64,000 nucleotides of DNA from Rhodomicrobium sp. (GTDB lineage: Bacteria; Pseudomonadota; Alphaproteobacteria; Rhizobiales; HXMU1428-3). The notes beneath the pieces were generated by a model. The model saw only the letters and a program-made list of their open reading frames with translations. It was not told where the DNA came from and did no database searches. The translations under genes and the position numbers were made by a program. Shown here in pieces: positions 7,112 through 16,484 of this stretch (its first letter is position 1; every line of letters starts with the position of its first letter). The stretch covers positions 496,001-560,000 of the forward strand of contig BQJK01000001.1 in the NCBI GenBank assembly GCA_021604665.1, in the 5' to 3' direction.

Positions 7112-9835
7112 ATGAAGCAATTAACCAGCTTTGCCAGCGGGGAGATTAGCCCGCGCCTTTTTGGCCGCGTTGATTTAGGTAAATACCAGAACGGCGCAGC
7201 TGAGGTTGAGAATTTTGTCATCTGGCCACATGGTGGAGCGTCTAAAAGACCTGGCTCAGTTTATGTGCATGAAATATCAGACAGCAGCGCTGTGCCACGT
7301 TTGCAGGAGTTTCAGTTCTCAACCACTGAGACCTATGTCCTCTGTTTTGAGAACAACCTGATCAGGATATTTTCCAACGGCGGTATTGTTACAAACACCG
7401 CAAATAACATTACAGGCATAACGGCTGCTAACCCAGCAGTTGTTACATCCACCGGCCACACCCTATCAAATGGTGATAAAATCATCATTGCCTCAGTTGG
7501 TGGCATGGTGGAGCTGAATAACCGTGAATTTACTGTTGCCAACGCAACAGCTAATACATTTGAGTTAACAGGCATAGATAGCAGCGCATACACGGCCTAC
7601 ACTTCAGGCGGGACAGCTTCATCGATTGTTGAGGTTACAACCACATACACCACAGCAGAATTGCCAGAAATGCGCTTCGCACAGAGCGCTGACGTTCTCT
7701 ATATCGCTCATGAGGATCATGCCCTTGCTAAGCTTTCCAGAACTTCAAACACAAGCTGGACGCTAACAGATGTTGATTTGGTTGATGGCCCTTTCAGGGA
7801 CATTAACGGCGACCAGACACAGAAATTCTTTATTGCGATTGACAGCAGCACTACCAATGTTTCTGGGGCAACACAGGCTGACCCGGTCGTTATCACCACA
7901 AGTTCAGCGCATGGCTATAAGTCAGGTGACTGCGTGACCTTTAGTAGCGTTGGCGGCATGACTGAGATTAATAGCAATCGCTATTTTGTGATTAAGCTAT
8001 CTGACACAACATTTTCACTGCGTGATGAAAGCTATCGTGATGTCGATGGCACAGGCTACACGGCTTACACATCGGGCGGCACAGTCAACCGATCAGTGAC
8101 GAAGTGGGGAACTTATTCCGAAGGCGCGACTAATTTCTCTCTTACAGCTGACTTTGCTTACTTTGATAGCGATATGGTGGGTCAGCTTGTGCGCCTATAT
8201 GAGCCTGGACAACAAACAGGGATATCAACACCTGTTGCCGGCGCGGCAATATCCAACAGTTCAGTAATCACCAATGACGCTAAAGTATACGGCTTTAACG
8301 GGCTTTCAGGCACATCGACATGGAATGGCGACTGGAACTTACCCACACATGAAACAGGCGTTGTTAGGCTTTCGGACGCTGAGGACAGCGACTATGTGGA
8401 TGCGGTTTTTCTTCATGATGTTTCTGTCGTTGTAAAAATCACAGCTGTTTCAAATAGCACCACAGCCACTTGTGAGATTGTTCTTAATCATGTGCCTGCT
8501 GATGTTATTACCTATGGCACCTCCGCGTGGGATGAGGGTGCATGGTCTAATTATCATGGCTATCCAAAGGCCATTGGGTTTCATGAGCAACGCTTTTGGG
8601 CGGGCGGCACTAATTCAGATCCTAAAACAGGCTGGGCCAGTGTAACAAATGCATTCGAAAGCTTCTCAGACGGTGACAATGATAACGATTCAATCACCTT
8701 CACAGTAGACGGCGGCAAGTTGGATCGCATCTTATGGATTAGCCCTGGAGACACCTTAGCCATCGGCACGACAGGCGGCGAGTATGTGGTTAAATCCACT
8801 GAGAGCGGGGCGGCAATTACTCCCGGTAATATCTCAGTTCGGTTTCAATCAAGCTATGGCTCAACTCAATATGAACCTGTAAGGGCTGGTGACGCGCTGA
8901 TATTCCCCGCACGATTTGGATCATCAACCAACTCAGCCCGCCGCTTGCGGGAGTTTGATTATAACTTTGAGCAAGACAAGCATAAAGCCCCTCCGCTTAC
9001 TATTATCTCAGAACATATCACCGGTGCTGGTGTTACATACCTTGATTATGCACAAGAGCCAAATTCATTGATAAGCGCGGTTAGAGATGACGGGCAGCTT
9101 GTGGCCTGTACTTATGAGCGGCATCAGGACGTTGTGGCGTTTCACAGGCATGTAATGGGGGGGTCATTTGGCTCAGGTGCGCCAGTTATTGAAACCATAG
9201 CCAATGAAAAGGGCGATTATGGTGATGAGCTATGGATGGTTGTTAAACGCACCATAGACGGCAATACGGTGAGGTATGTTGAATATCTATCCCGCGAGCA
9301 GCAGGTTGATGACGCAAAAGAGGACAGCGTCTTTGTTGATGCCTCTGCCACTTATGACGGATCAGCAACGACGACAATCTCAGGGCTTTGGCACTTAAGG
9401 GGTGAGACCGTTGGGGTTTGCGGTGATGGCATCAGACAACTAGATGCCACAGTCTCAGACACAGGGACTATCACCATAGATAGCGCTTCCAAGGTGCATG
9501 TAGGCTATCGCTATACATCAAAACTTAAAACCCTACCAATTGAGGCCAGCCAGCAGGAAGGGCGAACACAGTCACGGATTAAGCGCATAGTCAATGTGTT
9601 CTTGCGCGTTTACCGATCATCAGGCGGTAGTCTTGGCACAAATGACAGCACGCTCGATGATATCACTTATCGCGGCGGTGATGGTCTTTCCCCTCAAGTT
9701 GACCCTGATTTATATTCGGGACTTGTTAGGGTTCAGTCTCCATCAGGTTACGCGCGGGAGTTAGAAATTTACATTGAACATGATGACCCATACCCGATGA
9801 ATATAACCGGGCTTGTGGCAGAGATGGGGCAATAA
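7112..9835 (+). CDS. Tail tubular protein B / tail nozzle (T7 gp12-like) with two E1-FCCH-like repeats
   Basis: LTSFASGEISPRLFGRVDLGKYQNGAAEVENFVIWPHGGASKRPGS; FHEQRFWAGG; two internal GH.LS.GD.....SVGGM.E.N repeats. Confidence 0.88.
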   Translation: MKQLTSFASGEISPRLFGRVDLGKYQNGAAEVENFVIWPHGGASKRPGSVYVHEISDSSAVPRLQEFQFSTTETYVLCFENNLIRIFSNGGIVTNTANNITGITAANPAVVTSTGHTLSNGDKIIIASVGGMVELNNREFTVANATANTFELTGIDSSAYTAYTSGGTASSIVEVTTTYTTAELPEMRFAQSADVLYIAHEDHALAKLSRTSNTSWTLTDVDLVDGPFRDINGDQTQKFFIAIDSSTTNVSGATQADPVVITTSSAHGYKSGDCVTFSSVGGMTEINSNRYFVIKLSDTTFSLRDESYRDVDGTGYTAYTSGGTVNRSVTKWGTYSEGATNFSLTADFAYFDSDMVGQLVRLYEPGQQTGISTPVAGAAISNSSVITNDAKVYGFNGLSGTSTWNGDWNLPTHETGVVRLSDAEDSDYVDAVFLHDVSVVVKITAVSNSTTATCEIVLNHVPADVITYGTSAWDEGAWSNYHGYPKAIGFHEQRFWAGGTNSDPKTGWASVTNAFESFSDGDNDNDSITFTVDGGKLDRILWISPGDTLAIGTTGGEYVVKSTESGAAITPGNISVRFQSSYGSTQYEPVRAGDALIFPARFGSSTNSARRLREFDYNFEQDKHKAPPLTIISEHITGAGVTYLDYAQEPNSLISAVRDDGQLVACTYERHQDVVAFHRHVMGGSFGSGAPVIETIANEKGDYGDELWMVVKRTIDGNTVRYVEYLSREQQVDDAKEDSVFVDASATYDGSATTTISGLWHLRGETVGVCGDGIRQLDATVSDTGTITIDSASKVHVGYRYTSKLKTLPIEASQQEGRTQSRIKRIVNVFLRVYRSSGGSLGTNDSTLDDITYRGGDGLSPQVDPDLYSGLVRVQSPSGYARELEIYIEHDDPYPMNITGLVAEMGQ

Positions 9836-9836
9836 T

Positions 9837-10307
9837 ATGTGCGCACCGATGTTAGGAGCCGTTGCAAGTGTAGCTGGTTCAGTTGTTGGCGCCATGGGCG
9901 CGAGTTCTGAAGCAGACGCGCAGGCGGCAGCACGTGAAAGACAAGCACAGGTTAGAGAGATCAACGCCATTACCAGGCGAGAGCAGGGCGCAGCTCGCGC
10001 TGATGCCAAGGGTGATGAACATGATGATGCTATTGCGGCGCAAGACGTGGCGGCAGCTGGAAATGGCGTTATTGCCGGAGCTGGCTCAGCAGCCGATATA
10101 GCCCGCAAATCATATCAAAACAAATATCTTGATCTTGCAAATATTATTCATAGCCATGAGAGCGAAGCAATCAACGAAGAAAACCTTGCGCGCTCAGACA
10201 GAGCGGCAGCAGCTGATATAAGAAAAAGCGGTAAGATTAAAGCCTTTAGTACAATACTAGGCGGCCTTGCCAGCGCGTCCAAGGGAGTGGCCACACAAAT
10301 TGCCTAA
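9837..10307 (+). CDS. Internal virion protein B (T7 gp14-like)
   Basis: MCAPMLGAVASVAGSVVGAMGASSEADAQAAARERQAQVREIN, Ala-rich helical, N-terminal MC like T7 gp14; order. Confidence 0.65.
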   Translation: MCAPMLGAVASVAGSVVGAMGASSEADAQAAARERQAQVREINAITRREQGAARADAKGDEHDDAIAAQDVAAAGNGVIAGAGSAADIARKSYQNKYLDLANIIHSHESEAINEENLARSDRAAAADIRKSGKIKAFSTILGGLASASKGVATQIA

Positions 10308-12792
10308 GATACAGGGGACAAGAAGAACAGTCCAAACCACAACAGCGCGGCTGACGCCTCCTTCAACAGCCGGGTTTGGCGCATCTGGCCGGGCTATGCA
10401 AGGGCTTGGTAAGTCCATTGCTGGCTTTGCTGGCGCATTTAATGCGTTTGCAGGTGTGCAAGAAAAAAATGATAAGATTGATACCAATATGAAGCTTTTA
10501 GAGTTTCAGATGGATCAGGACCAGAAGCAATTTGAAGCGCAAACAGCTATTGATGGAGATGGTCGCAACCATGTTGACACATCTCTAAATAGATATGATT
10601 TTGATGCTGGTGGCTTGCTTAATAATATACCAGAGAGCCAGAGAGATCGCGCCTCACTGCAATTAAAGCGGTCTCGCTTTTCTATTCAGAATGAAGCACA
10701 GCGCCAGCAAATGGGATACCAAAATGAGTATTGGAAAGGCCGCGGCGTTGAATATGGTAATAATGTTATTCAGAAGGTCATCACACCTGATAGCCTGAAA
10801 GAAGGAGGCCTCGAAGCGGCGAAGGCAGCAACTGGTATCATTGATAAATCCCTGCAGGATATGCCGGTCTCACCGCGCATCAAAGGGGCCATGAAAAAAA
10901 CGCTGACAAAAGCGGCAGCTGAGCGTGTTGTTGAGACGATAGACCCTAAGCAATATTTCAAAATGATGCAACAGAAGGCATCTGTTGAAAAGGTTGCACC
11001 TAAGAAGACATCAAGCATCTTGCCAAAAAACCCGGTTGGCAAAGCTATTGAAATGGCCGCAAATAGTGAAGGGCTCGATCCTAACATTGTAGGACAAATC
11101 GCCAAGATAGAAAGCAACTTCAAGCCCCACGCAAAGAACCCACTTAGCTCAGCTCGCGGCCTTGGCCAGTTTATTAATTCAACAGCTCGTTCATACGGTC
11201 TTAAAAATGACGGCTCAGATAGTATTGCGGCGCAGGCCAGGGCCTTGGCAAGCTTTACAGCTGATAACGCCAAAGGACTGAAAGCCGCACTGGGCCGAAA
11301 CCCGACACCAGGAGAGTTGTATCTGGCGCATTTTGCCGGTATGGGCGGCGCCAGAAAAATAGCAACAGCTAAGGGTAATGCGCCTATATCCGCAGTTTTA
11401 GGAAAGGACGCTGTTCGAGCCAACCCGTTCTTGCGAGGTAAAACCGTGGCGCAGGTTCAGTCATGGGCCGCTAAAAAGATGGGGGCTGGTGGCAACGTTA
11501 AAATAGCTTCTAACTCTAATGATATATCAGATTATCTTTTCTCTGAAAAGAATGTGAAGCGCGTACAGAAGAGACATGAGGCCGCCATAGAAGCGGAAAC
11601 AGTCAGCCGCATGACTGGTAAGTCATCTGTTGTCCTGGAAACTGCTGTTGACGGTCTTCGAGACCAACTGGAAGCTAACCCCGGTAATGCTGATCTTGCT
11701 GTTGCCGTTAAGGCGGCTGAAGGCAAGCTGAAGCAACAGCACAGCGCTCTTAAAAATGACCCGCTGAAATATGCCGATGATCAAGGCGTTGCGGAAGTCC
11801 CCTCCCTGATCACAGCACAAGACCCGGTTAAAGGGATATCCAGACGCATTGAAGACGCTGAAAAGGTGGCTGACACCTACCAGATCGAGCCAACTTATTT
11901 TAGGCAGGAAGAGCGGGCCTTTTACGCGCAAAAGTTCAACGAGCTTGATGTGAATGGCAAGCTTGAGATGCTGAAAGCCTTTGAGCAGGGCGCGGGTGGT
12001 AAAGCAGGCAAGCTCCTTAAAGAGCTGAACGGCGTTGACCAGTCGATGGCGCATATCGGCGGCCTTTACCTGACGGGCCAAAGAGAAACAGCAATTCTTG
12101 CAATGCAGGGACTTGATGTAATGAAGGACAAGGGGCTAAAAAATGTCACCGAAAGCCTGAAAAACGCTGATGTACTGTCGGCCTATAGTGCGAAGTTTGG
12201 GAATGCTTTTGGCCCGGATACAATCAAACAATCAGGCCCATTTATCGCAACGGCGAAGGCCATAGCAACAGCGAAGATGCTGCAAGGGGTGACGCCATCA
12301 GATGCTTTAGCTGAAGGCATGAAACTTGCTACAGGCTATTCTGAAAATAATGGCGAACAATATGGCGGTATTGGTGAGTTTAATGATCAATCATTTTTGA
12401 TGCATCCTGATCATAAAGCCTCTGATGTGCTTGATGTATTCGAGCATCTTGTGACGCGGGATAACTATAAAGAGAATGACAACCCTAACAGTGACCGCAA
12501 CGACAGGCGTGGGGTTGAGATTAATGAAAAGCCTCTTGATATCTTTTTGAAGATCGATGGGGTTAACCCTACTAACCCGGACACACACAGGCCAGTGACA
12601 GCTGAAGATATGGAAGATGCGTCTTTTATCTCAGTAGGCCCGGGGCGCTACATCATCCAGATTGACGGACTACCACTGAGAGACACAAAAAGCGCTGTTA
12701 ATGTTGGTGATGGCTTAACGGCTTATCCGGATGTGTATGTTTTTGACCTGGCTAAGAATATGGATAGGGTTAAGGATATTATTCAATACTAG
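10267..12792 (+). CDS. Internal virion protein with lytic transglycosylase (SLT-like) domain; start uncertain
   Basis: IEMAANSEGLDPNIVGQIAKIESNFKPHAKNPLSSARGLGQFINSTARSYG...ELYLAHFAG is a lytic transglycosylase signature; a TTG start near 10299 is possible. Confidence 0.8.
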   Translation: MPARPREWPHKLPKIQGTRRTVQTTTARLTPPSTAGFGASGRAMQGLGKSIAGFAGAFNAFAGVQEKNDKIDTNMKLLEFQMDQDQKQFEAQTAIDGDGRNHVDTSLNRYDFDAGGLLNNIPESQRDRASLQLKRSRFSIQNEAQRQQMGYQNEYWKGRGVEYGNNVIQKVITPDSLKEGGLEAAKAATGIIDKSLQDMPVSPRIKGAMKKTLTKAAAERVVETIDPKQYFKMMQQKASVEKVAPKKTSSILPKNPVGKAIEMAANSEGLDPNIVGQIAKIESNFKPHAKNPLSSARGLGQFINSTARSYGLKNDGSDSIAAQARALASFTADNAKGLKAALGRNPTPGELYLAHFAGMGGARKIATAKGNAPISAVLGKDAVRANPFLRGKTVAQVQSWAAKKMGAGGNVKIASNSNDISDYLFSEKNVKRVQKRHEAAIEAETVSRMTGKSSVVLETAVDGLRDQLEANPGNADLAVAVKAAEGKLKQQHSALKNDPLKYADDQGVAEVPSLITAQDPVKGISRRIEDAEKVADTYQIEPTYFRQEERAFYAQKFNELDVNGKLEMLKAFEQGAGGKAGKLLKELNGVDQSMAHIGGLYLTGQRETAILAMQGLDVMKDKGLKNVTESLKNADVLSAYSAKFGNAFGPDTIKQSGPFIATAKAIATAKMLQGVTPSDALAEGMKLATGYSENNGEQYGGIGEFNDQSFLMHPDHKASDVLDVFEHLVTRDNYKENDNPNSDRNDRRGVEINEKPLDIFLKIDGVNPTNPDTHRPVTAEDMEDASFISVGPGRYIIQIDGLPLRDTKSAVNVGDGLTAYPDVYVFDLAKNMDRVKDIIQY

Positions 12793-13043
12793 CCGTTCAA
12801 GAGCAATGAGCCAATAACGACGCTTGCAAATACAAAAACAAAAAATCCAGTCACTCCGCCTAGAATGGCTATTCGGCAGTCTTTATCAGTTACGCCATCC
12901 AGGCGACCGTACCATAAGTGCACTGCAATCAATGCAGGCACTACAATTAAACCGGTCATTTTGTTACCTGAGCCTGCAACTATCAGCCCTACAAAAAAAT
13001 AGATAGCAACCGTTATGGCAGTCGCTTTTAGATAAATAGCCAT
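12789..13043 (-). CDS. Small membrane protein (moron candidate 1)
   Basis: 84 aa, hydrophobic segments; reverse strand inside a forward late operon. Confidence 0.5.
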   Translation of the reverse strand: MAIYLKATAITVAIYFFVGLIVAGSGNKMTGLIVVPALIAVHLWYGRLDGVTDKDCRIAILGGVTGFFVFVFASVVIGSLLLNG

Positions 13044-13067
13044 TACAATTTCCCCAAGGAGCAGTGT

Positions 13068-13223
13068 TTGTCCTACTTTACAGACGATACCCCATATAAA
13101 TCAAGCTTAGAGCCTCTGATTGTCAATAACAATGATTTACCCTCTGAACGTCTTGGGTTCACTGAGCATCTGCGCCACCTGCTTGAGCCGAGACTACAAA
13201 ACGTATCACAGCATAAGCTATAA
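13068..13223 (+). pseudogene. Diverged partial copy of the 5' end of the gp16-like gene
   Basis: TTG start with AAGGAG; (L)SYFTDDTPYKSSLEPLIVNNNDLPSERLGFTEHLRHLLE* versus SYFTDDEPYKSSAEPLIVDQKNMPEPELGFVEHVQQSFL at 13421. Confidence 0.75.
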
Positions 13224-13395
13224 ATGTACAGAACCAGAAAATAGGATCAGTCATTATTGCTGCCTGCCGTCCAATTAGGTCCGCAGCAATGTGAGTGAAA
13301 CCGTTCGGGGAAGTGTACGGCTCACTTCTGAGAAACCCCCAGTAAATCATAGTCGCACCTATAAAACCCAACAAAAGACTGAAGAATTTAGACAT
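13159..13395 (-). CDS. Small membrane protein (moron candidate 2)
   Basis: 78 aa, two hydrophobic segments; SD AAGGAGCG upstream of ATG on minus strand. Confidence 0.5.
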   Translation of the reverse strand: MSKFFSLLLGFIGATMIYWGFLRSEPYTSPNGFTHIAADLIGRQAAIMTDPIFWFCTFIAYAVIRFVVSAQAGGADAQ

Positions 13396-13420
13396 AAGCG
13401 CTCCTTATGAGAGGTACCCC

Positions 13421-16400
13421 TTGTCATACTTTACAGACGATGAGCCATATAAATCAAGTGCTGAGCCCTTGATTGTTGACCAGAAGAACATGCCAGAGCC
13501 TGAACTGGGATTTGTAGAGCATGTCCAGCAAAGCTTTTTGCGAGAAAAAAATTCAGGCACACTCCTTTCAAAGACATTTAATATTGGGGAGCAAGTAGCC
13601 GAAAGAGCACAATTTCTCGAGGATGAATTAGGACCAGACTACGTAGATAAATTGCAGCAATTTGGTTACGAGAGGGGCATTCTGCAGACCTTCAATGCGG
13701 AAGATCCAAAGCTTTTTGGCAACGAAGACCCTGATTTTGAAGATGCCTTAAGACGATGGCGAGAAACTCTGCCAGCAGATAAAAAATCACGCCTATTTGT
13801 CGGCGATGAGTTAGAGGAAGCTGCAAAGCAGCGGGCTATTAAAGTCGAGGAAGAAGCAAAGCGTAAACTACAGAGAACAAAATACGGCTGGGGTGTCGAT
13901 TTAGTTGGCGGTGCGGGTGCCCATTTAAGTGACCCACTAGAGTTAATGTTCTACTCGTTGGTACCTTACGGCGTTGCCAGCAAGATATTTTCTAAAGCCG
14001 GGCAACTTGCACTCGCGCAGAGAGCTGCAGTATATGCAGGTAGCGAAATGGCTGCGGCGGTGACATTTGAAACTCCAACGCAGTTCTTGGCAGTGAAGCC
14101 ATATAAAGAAGAACTTAACATTCCTTACACAAACATGGACGCGGCAAATGCAATTTTTGCTGCGACAATACTAAGTGGGGCGTTTGCTGGGGCTGGTACT
14201 TTTCTGGGGGCCGCCTTCCGTAAGGTTAAAACAGGCGAATGGACACCGGAACAAGCCCAGAAACATATAGCTGAGAATTACAACAAGCTCCCACCTGAAG
14301 AGCAGGAGATGGCGGACATTGCTCTTGGGTTGATGGAGCGCGAACGCCTAAACCCTTATGGACCAACAGAAGAGGGCCGGAAAAAATTTAACACGGAGTT
14401 TTCCGAGGCTGAGCAACACGCTCATAGCACCGGGCGGCGCGTGACGGAAGAAGACGTCGTTAAAGCGCAAGAGATGGCGGAACCACGCGATCTTGATCAA
14501 GAGTTAGCAGAACTTAGGGAAGCTGCGACAAGAGACGCTGGGCTTGAGCAACAGGCTGATGAGTTTGTTGATGATATAGAAGCCCCAGAGGCGACAACAG
14601 CCCCCCTTGATCAGTATGAGCCTATACTACAGGCCTTTTCAGATAATTTTGAGATAGGCGACGATTTTTCCAGCGGCTTCTTGCGCCGCATGGGAATTGA
14701 CCGCTCACAGATAGACGATTTTATAGAATATGCCAGAGAGCAAGGCTATCTTTCTGAAAAGGGCGACAAGATGAAAGTCACGCGGAGATCTGAGGCCCTA
14801 CCAGAAGAAGACCCGGATGCCAAATACAATCAAGCCCAACAAGAGCGCTGGAAAGCTGTTAAATCCCTTATGGAGGCTAAAGAAGCATATAGGAAAGCTA
14901 TTGATGATAATGACCCGCTAAAAATAAAAGAAACGCGCAAACAGGTCATGAAGGCGACCACCGCCAGAAACAAGGCAAGAGAGGTGGCTGACTTTTCACT
15001 CCCTGATAATCTGCAAGCCATAGCTGACAGAATTATCCCTGACGATGTCAGAGTTAAGATGGTTGATAGCCTTAAATTAAATAAATTTACTCGGTCCCAA
15101 GCAGCAGATCTAACAAGCACACCAGAGTTTAAGAGGTGGAGCGGTGGCTCGCCCCTAGTCAGGAGCAGTGATGCAGCAGACTACGAGTTAAAGACAGGAA
15201 AGCCAGTCACTATAGAAGTATTCCACGGTACAAATAAGTCTTACGAAGAACTTGAGTTGCAGAAACTTTATAACTCAGATGTCAAAATCTTATGGTTAAC
15301 ACCAGATAAGAATAGAGCCTCAAGGTACGCACTTACCGATATGGCGCTTGGCGATAAGGGGCCGTACAGCCGTGTGTATGACCTATATGCGTCATTTAAA
15401 AATCCAATGGTTTTCAGTCCGCAATATAAAAAAATGCCTCTTAGCCTGCATGAAGAATATTTCAAAGATGATATTTTCCATGCACTAAAACAGCGCATAC
15501 GTGAGCAGAGAACAATGACTGAAGCTGAAAAAGCTGCACTTTTGGAGATGCTGGAAGACGGTTTGAAAGCTAGGAATATGTTCGAGAGCCACGCATATGC
15601 AGGTATAGATGAGATGACACCTGAGCAAGGAAATATATTCGATGCTATGAGCAAAGATACGGAACTATACCAGGAACTGGTTGATATTATATTCAATGAT
15701 CGACGATTTACCCACAGCGCGATGTTCGAGGACATCAAGAGTAAGGGGCATGATGGCATTATTTTTAAAAATATGAATGATCATGATGGACAACAAGACC
15801 AGTATGTAGTGTTTGATAAAACCAGGATAAAATCAGTCAACAACAAAGGCACCTTTGATCCTAATGATCCAAGGATCATGAACCGAACAGACGGCGCAAA
15901 CGTACAAGGCGCTTACTTCCCTGAAGAAAAACTCATCCAGATTAGCCGCGCGGCACTTGATCCTGAAGGCACAGCCCGCCATGAGGCTATGGAAGCACTG
16001 AATGACCTAGGATACTTTAAAAAAGAAGAATGGGACATGCTGGAAGCCAGCGCCATTGAGGGCGAATGGATAAGCAAGCATAATATAGAACAGCGTTATA
16101 AAGATATATATGATGGTGAAAGCCAGCGCGGTGATCTGCTGAGAGAGGCAATTAACGAGGAATATGCCGCTTGGGCAAGAGGTGAGACAGAAGTAACACC
16201 AGCCCTGAAAAAGCTCTTTGAACGTGTAAAGCAAGTGCTTAATGAGGTGGCGACAATTCTTCGCAAGCAAGGCATAAATGATTACCGCGATATTTTTAAA
16301 ATGGTTGAAAGCGGTGAGCTTAAAAATCGCGGAAGTGATGTTGATTTGAAGCCTGAACCAGAGGCACAGCCTCTAATAGACATAGACGGCGCACAGATGA

Positions 16401-16483
16401 CTCCTGAAGAGCTTATCCGCGCAGCGGATAATGATATAGCCATGGCTGAAAACATTGCCTTATGCGCAAGGCTGGGGGGTTAG
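13421..16483 (+). CDS. Large phage polyvalent/internal virion protein with ART-like and zincin-like regions
   Basis: 1020 aa, TTG start; TIEVFHGTNKSYEELEL...WLTPDKNRASRYAL...FKNPMVF...GHDGIIFKN...QYVVFDKTRIKSVNNKGTFDPNDPRIM resembles ART-PolyVal; TARHEAMEALNDLGYFKKEEWDML resembles polyvalent-protein metallopeptidase helix. Confidence 0.7.
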   Translation: MSYFTDDEPYKSSAEPLIVDQKNMPEPELGFVEHVQQSFLREKNSGTLLSKTFNIGEQVAERAQFLEDELGPDYVDKLQQFGYERGILQTFNAEDPKLFGNEDPDFEDALRRWRETLPADKKSRLFVGDELEEAAKQRAIKVEEEAKRKLQRTKYGWGVDLVGGAGAHLSDPLELMFYSLVPYGVASKIFSKAGQLALAQRAAVYAGSEMAAAVTFETPTQFLAVKPYKEELNIPYTNMDAANAIFAATILSGAFAGAGTFLGAAFRKVKTGEWTPEQAQKHIAENYNKLPPEEQEMADIALGLMERERLNPYGPTEEGRKKFNTEFSEAEQHAHSTGRRVTEEDVVKAQEMAEPRDLDQELAELREAATRDAGLEQQADEFVDDIEAPEATTAPLDQYEPILQAFSDNFEIGDDFSSGFLRRMGIDRSQIDDFIEYAREQGYLSEKGDKMKVTRRSEALPEEDPDAKYNQAQQERWKAVKSLMEAKEAYRKAIDDNDPLKIKETRKQVMKATTARNKAREVADFSLPDNLQAIADRIIPDDVRVKMVDSLKLNKFTRSQAADLTSTPEFKRWSGGSPLVRSSDAADYELKTGKPVTIEVFHGTNKSYEELELQKLYNSDVKILWLTPDKNRASRYALTDMALGDKGPYSRVYDLYASFKNPMVFSPQYKKMPLSLHEEYFKDDIFHALKQRIREQRTMTEAEKAALLEMLEDGLKARNMFESHAYAGIDEMTPEQGNIFDAMSKDTELYQELVDIIFNDRRFTHSAMFEDIKSKGHDGIIFKNMNDHDGQQDQYVVFDKTRIKSVNNKGTFDPNDPRIMNRTDGANVQGAYFPEEKLIQISRAALDPEGTARHEAMEALNDLGYFKKEEWDMLEASAIEGEWISKHNIEQRYKDIYDGESQRGDLLREAINEEYAAWARGETEVTPALKKLFERVKQVLNEVATILRKQGINDYRDIFKMVESGELKNRGSDVDLKPEPEAQPLIDIDGAQMTPEELIRAADNDIAMAENIALCARLGG

Positions 16484-16484
16484 T

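Noticed and set aside
10770-11423. 217-aa reverse ORF
   Set aside because: Lies fully antisense to the lytic transglycosylase-containing virion gene; composition looks like a mirror of coding sequence, no family motif
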